A DNA stretch of 14,242 bases from Fimenecus sp045594645 (GTDB taxonomy: Bacteria > Bacillota > Clostridia > Oscillospirales > Acutalibacteraceae). This document shows, in pieces, positions 1-5,980 of this stretch (position 1 is the first letter of the stretch; every line of letters begins with the position of its first letter). The notes below the pieces were generated by a model. It was given only the letters and a program-made list of their open reading frames with translations. It searched no databases and had not been told where the DNA came from. The stretch covers positions 1 through 14,242 of the forward strand of contig JAZNYY010000063.1 of the NCBI GenBank assembly GCA_045594645.1, read 5' to 3'. The translations under genes and the position numbers were made by a program.

Positions 1-387
1 TGCGGGCATTTAAAAGAGCAATCGGGTACGGTAAACGCCCCAATCGGCAGAAGCCCTAAAGACAGAAAGAAAATGTGCGTAACAATGCAGAATTCCAAAA
101 ATGCAGTTACACATTATAATGTAATTGCCGAATATAATGGCTATTCACATATTTCATTAAAGCTCGAAACGGGCAGAACTCACCAAATCAGAGTTCATAT
201 GGCTCATCTCGGCCACGCGGTTGCAGGTGACTTTGTCTATGGTAACGATAAAAAAAGCGCATACCTTAACGGTCAGTGCCTTCACGCAATAAAAATAGGG
301 TTTGTTCACCCGATTACACAAGAATATCTTGAATTCACATCGGATTTACCCGATTATTTCAAGGATTTCTTGAGCAAACTAAAATGA
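1..387 (+). CDS. RluA-family RNA pseudouridine synthase, C-terminal part (5' end outside window)
   Basis: The reading frame is open from base 1 to the TGA at 385-387, giving 128 visible residues. The motifs belong to the RluA/RluD family of uridine-to-pseudouridine synthases acting on rRNA or tRNA: a 'G-T-V-x-A-P-I-G-R-x-P-x-D-R-K-K-M' segment at visible residues 10-25, and the late 'TGRTHQIRVHMAHLGH' segment followed by 'GDFVYG'. The catalytic Asp motif (HRLDxxTSG) would lie upstream and cannot be checked. A Met at base 73 is internal to the conserved domain and is not the start. The downstream HAD gene begins 14 bases after this stop, so the two are probably co-transcribed. Which paralogue (RluA, RluC, RluD or YlyB-like) cannot be decided from this fragment. 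Confidence 0.9.
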   Translation, partial: CGHLKEQSGTVNAPIGRSPKDRKKMCVTMQNSKNAVTHYNVIAEYNGYSHISLKLETGRTHQIRVHMAHLGHAVAGDFVYGNDKKSAYLNGQCLHAIKIGFVHPITQEYLEFTSDLPDYFKDFLSKLK

Positions 388-401
388 GAGGGGTATTAAA
401 A

Positions 402-1244
402 ATGGAGAATAAAGATTTGTCAAACTGGCTTGTTGTGTCAGATATTGACGGAACTCTCAATAATAAATTAAGACAGTTGCCCAAAAGAAATTACGAGGCT
501 ATTTGTCGCTTTGTAAATGAATGTAACGGTCATTTCACATTGGCATCGGGCAGAAATGTTCAGTCAATGCGAAAGCATTATGAAAGATTACCAATTGCGG
601 GCACTCCCGCAGTAATCCTCAACGGCGCAGGCGTGTACGATTATTCTAAAGAAAAAATGGTGCATTTCACACCAATCAATCAAAAATCAGTTGATTTAGT
701 TTTTGATATTTATAAGCGTTTTCCGTCAGTAGAAATCGAAGTGCTTACCGATACAAATATTTACACTCTCAACGCAAAGATTTTTGCACCTATAATGGTT
801 ATGGCAGATAAGCTTCATTATAAGCATTGCAAACGCGTTGAAGAAATCCCAAGAGAAAATTGGGGCAAAGTAATTTTTCTTGGTATGCCACCACTTATAC
901 ATGCAATCAAAAAATATGTTGCAACACTGACAGACACCGGTGCTAACTTTATGTCGAGCTCAATTTCATCCTTTGAAATGCTTGAAGCAGGCGTTCATAA
1001 GGGAACAGCGCTTATGAAAATTGCAGAGATGTATAATATTGAGCACAAGCACACCGCTGCAATCGGTGACTATTTCAATGATTACGATATGTTAAAAACA
1101 GTCGGACTTCCCGCTTGTTGCGGACAAGCACCAAAAGAAATGCACGAAATTGCAAAATTCCACGCTTGTCATTGTAACCGCGGTGCAGTTGCAGACTTGC
1201 TTAATTACATAATGGACGACTATAGGGTGACAGAAATAATCTGA
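402..1244 (+). CDS. Cof-type HAD-IIB family phosphatase
   Basis: Predicted Mg-dependent phosphohydrolase of the haloacid dehalogenase superfamily, Cof/HAD-IIB branch, 280 residues (usual length about 260-290). Motif I is 'SDIDGTL' (Asp14, Asp16), motif II is 'LASGR' (Ser49), motif III is Lys200 in 'HKGTAL', and motif IV is 'GDYFNDYDML' (Asp223, Asp227), with the C2 cap between II and III. The family acts on sugar phosphates, phosphorylated cofactors or similar small molecules; the substrate cannot be read from sequence. I chose ATG 402 because GAGAGGGG (386-393) sits 8 bases upstream. An in-frame ATG at 384 overlaps the previous stop and has no such site. The last residues (RVTEII) and the TGA are encoded inside the left terminal repeat of the element at 1223-1499, so the native C-terminus may have been replaced by insertion. 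Confidence 0.9.
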   Translation: MENKDLSNWLVVSDIDGTLNNKLRQLPKRNYEAICRFVNECNGHFTLASGRNVQSMRKHYERLPIAGTPAVILNGAGVYDYSKEKMVHFTPINQKSVDLVFDIYKRFPSVEIEVLTDTNIYTLNAKIFAPIMVMADKLHYKHCKRVEEIPRENWGKVIFLGMPPLIHAIKKYVATLTDTGANFMSSSISSFEMLEAGVHKGTALMKIAEMYNIEHKHTAAIGDYFNDYDMLKTVGLPACCGQAPKEMHEIAKFHACHCNRGAVADLLNYIMDDYRVTEII

Positions 1245-1499
1245 ACCTGCCTTAAAACGGCTATTTTTAAGCCTTTTTGGCATTTCGGATTTGAAAGGCG
1301 ACAGCCTTCCTGCATCCTCAATACCAAAAATCCAAACAAAAATACCTCGTTTTAAGGTCGGAGATTTTTTACAGTGAGGATTTTTGGCAAGACAAGGCAC
1401 AAAACGCAGCAAATCCTTTGTGGATTTGCGAGTATTTTAACAATGGATTGACGGAAATCAGCCTGTAAAAAACAGATTCAGATTATTTCTGTCACCCTA
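1223..1499. mobile_element. MITE-like inverted-repeat element with TA ends
   Basis: Bases 1223-1245 and 1477-1499 are perfect 23-bp inverted repeats (outer ends TAGGGTGACAG / CTGTCACCCTA). Reading TA (1223-1224 and 1498-1499) as a target duplication leaves a 273-bp element with 21-bp terminal repeats and no coding capacity, the pattern of a non-autonomous MITE of the Tc1/mariner-IS630 type. Two further perfect 10-bp stems lie inside: 1250-1259 with 1348-1357, and 1365-1374 with 1463-1472. Together with the terminal stem these would close a three-way junction. Smaller hairpins occur at 1295-1308 and 1409-1429. The element contains the HAD stop codon on the left and abuts the transketolase ribosome site on the right. 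No transposase is present in the window. A conserved structured RNA is the alternative reading; copy number in the genome would decide. Confidence 0.72.
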
Positions 1500-1512
1500 A
1501 GGAGGAATAATT

Positions 1513-2361
1513 ATGAATACTTCATTAAAGCACGAATTAGAAGTTTTTGCTACAAAATCAAGACTTTTAATTCTTGAGGGTATCTACAACGCAAAAGCAG
1601 GACATCCCGGTGGCTCACTTTCAATTGCCGAGCTTATGGCTTATCTTTATAATGTTGAAATGCGTGTAGATGCAAGTAATCCTAAATGGGAAGACCGCGA
1701 CCGCTTTGTTCTTTCAAAGGGCCACGCAGCACCCGCGCTTTATGCCGCTTTGGCACTTAAAGGCTTCTTCCCCACAGAAGATATTAAAACTCTCCGTAAA
1801 TCAGATTCATATCTTCAGGGTCACCCCAGTATGAAAACTGTTCCCGGTGTTGATATGAGCACGGGCTCACTTGGTCAGGGTATTTCAACTGCAGTTGGTA
1901 TGGCTCTTGCCGCAAAGCTTGATAATAAGGATTTCAGAACTTATACAATCCTCGGTGACGCCGAAATCGAAGAGGGTCAGGTTTGGGAGGCTGCAATGTT
2001 CGCTTCTGCAAAAGGACTTGACAATCTTGTGGTAATCGTTGATAATAACAACCTTCAGATTGATGGTACTGTTGAAGAGGTTAACTCACCTTATCCAATC
2101 CCCGAAAAGTTTACAGCTTTCGGCTTTAATACAATCGAAATCGACGGCAATAACCTTGATGAAATTGCTTCTGCTTTTGAAAATGCAAAGAATTGCAAGG
2201 GCAAACCCACCGCAATTATTGCAAAAACCATTAAGGGTAAGGGCGTTTCTTATATGGAAAATGCAGTTAACTGGCACGGCGCAGCTCCCAATGAAGAGCT
2301 TTATAACACAGCCGTAGCAGAGCTTACTGCAAAGCTTAATGAATTGGAGGGTGTAAAATGA
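1513..2361 (+). CDS. Transketolase, N-terminal (thiamine diphosphate-binding) subunit
   Basis: N-terminal half of a split transketolase, 282 residues, the usual size for the separate subunit. With the next gene product it transfers two-carbon ketol units between sugar phosphates in the non-oxidative pentose phosphate pathway, in the cytosol. Visible signatures are 'GHPGGSLS' (30-37), 'RFVLSKGHAAPALYA' (64-78), 'STGSLGQGISTAVGMA' (117-132), and the thiamine diphosphate/Mg motif starting 'GDAEIEEGQVWEA' (148-160) and ending 'DNNN' (177-180). ATG 1513 is preceded by AAGGAGGA (1499-1506) at ideal spacing. The gene follows the structured element at 1223-1499 directly, and its TGA overlaps the start of the C-terminal subunit gene (ATGA), indicating translational coupling. 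Confidence 0.95.
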   Translation: MNTSLKHELEVFATKSRLLILEGIYNAKAGHPGGSLSIAELMAYLYNVEMRVDASNPKWEDRDRFVLSKGHAAPALYAALALKGFFPTEDIKTLRKSDSYLQGHPSMKTVPGVDMSTGSLGQGISTAVGMALAAKLDNKDFRTYTILGDAEIEEGQVWEAAMFASAKGLDNLVVIVDNNNLQIDGTVEEVNSPYPIPEKFTAFGFNTIEIDGNNLDEIASAFENAKNCKGKPTAIIAKTIKGKGVSYMENAVNWHGAAPNEELYNTAVAELTAKLNELEGVK

Positions 2362-3305
2362 GCGAAGTAATCAAAACCGCAACAAGAGATGCTTATGGTA
2401 AGGCTCTCGTAGAATTAGGTAATACCGACGCTAAAATCCTTGTTCTTGACGCTGACTTGGCGGCGGCTACAAAAACAGGTATGTTTAAAAAAGCACACCC
2501 CGAAAAGTTTATTGACTGCGGTATCGCAGAGGGCAATATGATGGGCGTTGCAGCAGGCCTCGCTAGTGCAGGTTATACCGTTTTCGCATCATCATTTGCA
2601 ATGTTTGCCGCAGGCAGAGCCTTTGAGCAGGTTAGAAACTCAATCGGCTATACACACCTCAATGTTAAAATCGGCGCTACTCACGCAGGTATCTCTGTTG
2701 GTGAAGACGGCGCAAGCCATCAGTGTTGTGAAGACATTGGCCTTATGCGTACAATTCCCGGTATGGTTATCTTAAACCCCGCCGATGATGTTGAAGCAAG
2801 ACTTTGCGTTCTTGCTGCAGCAGAGCACGACGGTCCCGTTTATATGCGATTTGGCCGTCTTGCAGTGCCGAGAGTGTTTGACGAAGACTATAAGTTTGAA
2901 ATCGGTAAGGGTAATGTGCTCAAAGAGGGTACTGATGTTACAATTATCGCAACAGGACTTATGGTTAATGAGGCTCTTATGGCTTATGAAGAGCTTAAAG
3001 CAGAGGGTATTTCTGCAAGAGTTGTAAATATGGCAACAATTAAGCCCATCGACCGCGACCTTGTAATTGAAAGTGCGAAGAAAACAGGCGTAATCGTTAC
3101 CGCAGAAGAGCATAATGTAATCGGCGGACTCGGTTCTGCAGTAGCAGAAGTAGTCTGCGAAACTATTCCTGTTCCCGTTCTTCGCGTTGGTGTTGAAGAT
3201 ACATTCGGTAAATCAGGCCCTGCAGTTCAGCTTCTCCACGAGTTCGGCCTCGATGCCGCAAACATCGTCGCAAAATGCAAACAAGCAGTAGCACTTAAAA
3301 AATAA
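2358..3305 (+). CDS. Transketolase, C-terminal subunit
   Basis: Partner of the preceding gene product, 315 residues, carrying the pyrimidine-binding domain and the C-terminal domain of transketolase. Key features are 'DCGIAEGNMMGVAAGLA' (53-69), with the conserved catalytic Glu58 that activates the thiamine aminopyrimidine in this family, 'SSFAMFAAGRAFEQVRN' (78-94), and 'GEDGASHQCCEDIGLMR' (115-131). The C-terminal transketolase domain follows from roughly residue 190. GGAGG at 2346-2350 lies 7 bases before ATG 2358. The start overlaps the upstream stop by 4 nt, so the two subunits are almost certainly made in equal amounts from one transcript. DXP synthase or a pyruvate dehydrogenase E1 component was considered, but the split arrangement and the motifs fit transketolase better. 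Confidence 0.95.
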   Translation: MSEVIKTATRDAYGKALVELGNTDAKILVLDADLAAATKTGMFKKAHPEKFIDCGIAEGNMMGVAAGLASAGYTVFASSFAMFAAGRAFEQVRNSIGYTHLNVKIGATHAGISVGEDGASHQCCEDIGLMRTIPGMVILNPADDVEARLCVLAAAEHDGPVYMRFGRLAVPRVFDEDYKFEIGKGNVLKEGTDVTIIATGLMVNEALMAYEELKAEGISARVVNMATIKPIDRDLVIESAKKTGVIVTAEEHNVIGGLGSAVAEVVCETIPVPVLRVGVEDTFGKSGPAVQLLHEFGLDAANIVAKCKQAVALKK

Positions 3306-3311
3306 AACTAT

Positions 3312-3332
3312 GGCGGGGGCTATGCTCCCGCC
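3312..3332 (+). terminator. GC-rich hairpin after the transketolase genes (weak terminator candidate)
   Basis: GGCGGG...CCCGCC forms a strong stem, extended inwards by GC/GC pairs, 6 bases after the transketolase stop. The sequence that follows (gttgtcattg) is not a real T-run, so termination may be partial or absent. It may instead limit read-through into the metallophosphoesterase gene. Confidence 0.4.
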
Positions 3333-3375
3333 GTTGTCATTGTGCGTCCCGCAAAAGAATCATAAGGAGAATGTT

Positions 3376-4416
3376 ATGAATAAAAAGAAAATACTCAAAA
3401 TTATCGCAATTCTTTTAGCAGTAGTTTTGGTTTGTGCTGGCTCATTCGGTGGCTACATATTATATCGCTTTAATTTCAATGCACCCAAAGACCTTGCCCA
3501 TAGTTATGATGAAATCTATAATCAATCGCAAATCACTTATGATGTAGGTGATGACGGTGAATTTGCAGTTCTCAAAATAAATGATACGCATTTTTATAAC
3601 GGCACTTGTGAAAATGACGCTAAAACAATGGCAGATTTAAAGGTAATCCTCGACAAAACACCTTGTGATTTTATTGTTGTTAATGGTGATATGGTTGACG
3701 GCTTTAACCTTAATCCCGATTACGATAAATATGGTGCGACAAAAATCTTTTCTGACCTTGTTGACAGTTACGGTATTCCGTGGACTTTTCTTCCCGGCAA
3801 TAACGATTGTGAAATTGACGGCGAAAACGAAGATTTAATAGCCTTTATGATGCAGTATGAAAATTTTGTTTGCGGTAACGAAGAAAATATCGACGGTGAT
3901 ATGCAATTCTTTGTTGACCTCGAGTATAACGGCGAATTAGCACATTCTCTCGCTATGGTGGATTCTCACGCAAGAACAATCAAAGCAATCGGTAAATATG
4001 ATTACATAAAAGAAAACCAAATTAATTGGTTGCTTGATGGTATTAATGCAAGAAAAGTAAAAACGAGTGTATTCTTTCATATGAATACACCTGCGTTCAA
4101 AACGGCTTATGACGAGGGTGAGGCATATAACAGTTTCCCGTCTGCATATGTTTTTCCGCTTGACTCAATTACTGAAAATAAATTGTTTGATGATATGACA
4201 GCAGATAACGAGTATATCTCGCTTATTTCAATCGGTCATGTGCATAGTAATAATATGTGCCATTTCTATAACGGCAGATATTATCAGTTAAGTAGTGTCA
4301 GCGGATATAACGCATCACACCCCGAAGATATGAAACCCTCTTGTACCTTAACCATAATTGATGTTGCAGAAGAAAACCCAAAAGAAATGTATCAATTCTC
4401 AAAAATTGAAGCATAA
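3376..4416 (+). CDS. Membrane-anchored metallophosphoesterase (calcineurin-like)
   Basis: 346-residue protein with a basic N-terminus and one hydrophobic segment (about residues 6-30), likely a signal anchor that places the catalytic domain outside the membrane. The calcineurin-like phosphoesterase motifs are in order: D70-x-H72 ('NDTH'), 'GDMVDG' (104-109), 'GNND' (141-144), His235 in 'FFHMNTP', and 'GHVH' (287-290). The family binds two metals and cleaves phosphomono- or diesters; the substrate is unknown. The third motif is normally GNH(D/E), and here the His is replaced by Asn. ATG 3376 is chosen because AAGGAG (3364-3369) precedes it. The longer in-frame ATG at 3310 would start in the hairpin after the transketolase gene and would put a poor, Pro-rich leader before the membrane segment. 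It may be transcribed alone or by read-through from the transketolase genes. Confidence 0.88.
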   Translation: MNKKKILKIIAILLAVVLVCAGSFGGYILYRFNFNAPKDLAHSYDEIYNQSQITYDVGDDGEFAVLKINDTHFYNGTCENDAKTMADLKVILDKTPCDFIVVNGDMVDGFNLNPDYDKYGATKIFSDLVDSYGIPWTFLPGNNDCEIDGENEDLIAFMMQYENFVCGNEENIDGDMQFFVDLEYNGELAHSLAMVDSHARTIKAIGKYDYIKENQINWLLDGINARKVKTSVFFHMNTPAFKTAYDEGEAYNSFPSAYVFPLDSITENKLFDDMTADNEYISLISIGHVHSNNMCHFYNGRYYQLSSVSGYNASHPEDMKPSCTLTIIDVAEENPKEMYQFSKIEA

Positions 4417-4463
4417 AAGCAAATTTGAATTTGTCTGACTCTTTTATATGGTTATGTAATCTT

Positions 4464-4543
4464 GTAGGGGCTGGCGTCCTCGACAGCCCTAACCAAATAT
4501 ACAGGTAAATTAACAATGGGTCGTCGAGGACGCCGACCCCTAC
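4464..4543. repeat. Pair of inverted palindromic (REP-like) repeats
   Basis: Two 26-base copies in opposite orientation at 4464-4489 and 4518-4543, separated by 28 A/T-rich bases. They match at 22 of 26 positions. Each copy can fold alone (GGGCTG/CAGCCC on the left, GGGTCG/CGACCC on the right, with the same 10-base loop region in opposite sense), and the four differences are exactly the stem positions, changed in pairs. The two copies can also pair with each other as one long stem. The GTAGGGG prefix recurs at 10498. This resembles a BIME-type arrangement of extragenic repeats. Confidence 0.75.
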
Positions 4544-4591
4544 GAAATGAGTTCGACAAACTCCCAATTTGTCAAACTGATTTATTCCACG

Positions 4592-4619
4592 AAAAAGCAC
4601 CCACAATATGTGAGTGCTT
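4592..4619 (-). terminator. Intrinsic terminator of the PHP gene (possibly bidirectional)
   Basis: Bases 4595-4604 pair with 4610-4619 (stem AAGCAC/GTGCTT plus CAC/GTG with one mismatch, loop AATAT). On the minus strand the stem is followed by TTTTT (complement of 4592-4596), a standard intrinsic terminator placed 5 bases after the PHP stop codon. On the plus strand the stem is followed by a looser T-rich tract, so it may also stop transcription from the metallophosphoesterase side. Confidence 0.75.
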
Positions 4620-4624
4620 AATTT

Positions 4625-5308
4625 TTATAATTTCTTCTTTATCTCATATTCTCTTTTCTTCAATTCTTCAACCAATGTCTTATTATCTAAAATTTCCTTA
4701 TCAAACCAAATTCCGCCCGAGCCCAAATCCTCATATTCGTGATAATCCGACCCCGATGTGACCATCAGGTCATATTTTTTTGCCCACATTTCAGCAATAT
4801 CGTTGCTTGAATTGTGACGAGGATTTCCGTTGAAAATCTCAATTCCGTCAATAAAATTGGGGTTTGTAACCTTCATTCCAACCCTAAAAGGATGTGCTTG
4901 GAATACTAAAAATCCGTTTTCTTGAGCCAATTTATAGAATTTTTTAATGTTTAAATTTAACAGTTCAGGGTGCTCATATAAGAAATTTTCTGTAATTCCA
5001 TAAACAAGATAATCATTGTCGCCCTCGCTTGTTTTAAAACGAAGTTCCATACCCAAAAGCACATTTATTCTGCCCGCCGCCGTTTTTTTTGCCGCATTAT
5101 ATCCACGCAAAAAGAAATCAACCTTTTTTCGCCAAGACAAAAGCTCTCTGCCGTATTTCATATAGGTTGAGGGGCTTAAATGGTCAGTAACCACAATTCC
5201 GTCATAACCCGCTTTAATATATTCCTCAACGGCTTTTTCTGCGCTTACATTTGCACAGTTGCTTGTGTTTTTTGTGTGAAAATGCATCTCATATAAATAC
5301 TTTTTCAA
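4625..5308 (-). CDS. PHP-domain metal-dependent phosphoesterase
   Basis: 227-residue protein of the PHP (polymerase and histidinol phosphatase) superfamily, which hydrolyses phosphoesters with a multi-metal centre. Metal-ligand motifs are in order: H9-x-H11 ('HFHT'), 'TDH' (41-43), Glu88 in 'GMELRF', His139 in 'QAHPFR', and 'GSDYH' (Asp188, His190) near the end. All major ligand positions are present, so an active enzyme is expected; the substrate (nucleotide, sugar phosphate or histidinol phosphate-like) is unknown. I prefer the TTG start at 5308 because AGAGGA (plus-strand 5315-5320) lies 6 bases before it, while the longer ATG at 5326 has no ribosome site upstream and would place the SD inside the gene. 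It is the only minus-strand gene and is monocistronic, divergent from the stn operon, with its own promoter and terminator. Confidence 0.88.
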   Translation of the reverse strand: MKKYLYEMHFHTKNTSNCANVSAEKAVEEYIKAGYDGIVVTDHLSPSTYMKYGRELLSWRKKVDFFLRGYNAAKKTAAGRINVLLGMELRFKTSEGDNDYLVYGITENFLYEHPELLNLNIKKFYKLAQENGFLVFQAHPFRVGMKVTNPNFIDGIEIFNGNPRHNSSNDIAEMWAKKYDLMVTSGSDYHEYEDLGSGGIWFDKEILDNKTLVEELKKREYEIKKKL

Positions 5309-5351
5309 GGCAATTCCTCTGTTCATAAGTTGATTTTTTTATATTATTGTC

Positions 5352-5380
5352 ATTATATACCCATTTACGCTCAAAGTCGA
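5352..5380 (-). promoter_or_regulatory. Predicted sigma-A promoter of the PHP gene
   Basis: On the minus strand, TCGACT (plus 5375-5380) matches TTGACA at 4 of 6 positions, followed by a 17-base spacer and a perfect TATAAT (plus 5352-5357). Transcription would begin near 5346, about 38 bases before the TTG start at 5308. Confidence 0.6.
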
Positions 5381-5414
5381 TAAGTTTTTTGGATTTTCTT
5401 ACATTATTTTTTGT

Positions 5415-5443
5415 TTGAAAAAACACGATATTTGTATTATTAT
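5415..5443 (+). promoter_or_regulatory. Predicted sigma-A promoter of the stn operon
   Basis: TTGAAA (5415-5420), a 17-base spacer and TATTAT (5438-5443) form a near-consensus promoter. Transcription would start near 5450, giving a leader of about 33 bases. The region holds two small dyads: TGTTT/AAACA around the -35 box, and the 10-base palindrome GAAAATTTTC (5452-5461) just downstream of the predicted start. Either could be an operator, but neither matches a consensus I can name. Confidence 0.65.
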
Positions 5444-5482
5444 ATATATTAGAAAATTTTCGATATTCATCGGAGGAAAACT

Positions 5483-5980
5483 ATGAACTGTAATTGTAAA
5501 AATACAAATGATTTCTCACTCCTTGAGCCCTGCTTACAGAAGTACGCAACGGTGAAAGGCAGTCTTATAACAATATTACAAAATGCGCAAGAAATTTACG
5601 GATATTTGCCCGTAGATGTGATTTTACATATTTCTCAAAGAACAGGAATTAAAGTTACAAAAATAATGGGTGTTGCAACCTTTTATTCACAGTTCAGATT
5701 AGAGCCCGTGGGTAAATATCTCATTATGCTTTGTCAGGGTACAGCCTGCCATGTTAACGGCTCATTACAGATTGAAAAAACAATTAACGAATATCTCGGC
5801 ATTAAAGACGGTGAAACAACTGCCGACGGACTTTTCACCCTTAAAAATGTTGCGTGCCTTGGTTGTTGCAGTTTGTCACCCGTAATGATGATTAATGACG
5901 AAACCTATGGTTCATTAACTCCCGAAAAAGCAATCAGTATATTTAAAGAATTAAAAGAAAAAGCAGGGGAGGAAGCATAA
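5483..5980 (+). CDS. stnA: Stn-type transhydrogenase subunit A (NuoE/HydC-like [2Fe-2S] protein)
   Basis: 165-residue thioredoxin-fold [2Fe-2S] protein of the NuoE/HydC family, near the family's normal size. Cluster ligands are Cys84 and Cys89 ('CQGTACH') and Cys125 and Cys129 ('ACLGCCS'). The N-terminal helical region (about 15-70) with 'VATFYSQF' is typical. In HydABC and Stn complexes this subunit pairs with the NuoF-like subunit to carry electrons to or from its FMN. GGAGGA (5472-5477) sits 5 bases before ATG 5483. The TAA shares its last base with the ATG of the next gene, so the subunits are co-translated. The name stnA rests on operon context, since the third gene is NuoG-GltD-like and not a hydrogenase. 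Taken alone, the protein could equally be called HydC or NuoE. Confidence 0.85.
   Translation: MNCNCKNTNDFSLLEPCLQKYATVKGSLITILQNAQEIYGYLPVDVILHISQRTGIKVTKIMGVATFYSQFRLEPVGKYLIMLCQGTACHVNGSLQIEKTINEYLGIKDGETTADGLFTLKNVACLGCCSLSPVMMINDETYGSLTPEKAISIFKELKEKAGEEA

Noticed and set aside
1092..1412. Minus-strand open frame of 106 codons
   Set aside because: It lies opposite the HAD gene and inside the non-coding element, with no family signature and composition explained by the repeats.
1448..1486. Promoter at the right end of the element for the transketolase genes (TTGACG at 1448)
   Set aside because: No acceptable -10 box occurs at 16-18 bases; GATTAT at 1481 is 27 bases away.
4298..4761. Opposed open frames around the metallophosphoesterase/PHP junction
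   Set aside because: They run through the palindromic repeats and terminator, overlap supported genes, and contain no conserved motif.
5411..5426. Rex redox-repressor site over the stn -35 box (TTGTTT-GAAA-AAACAC)
   Set aside because: The half-sites are shorter than the TTGTTAA-N4-TTAACAA consensus and lack its TTAA core; the chance of this occurring in A/T-rich DNA is high.
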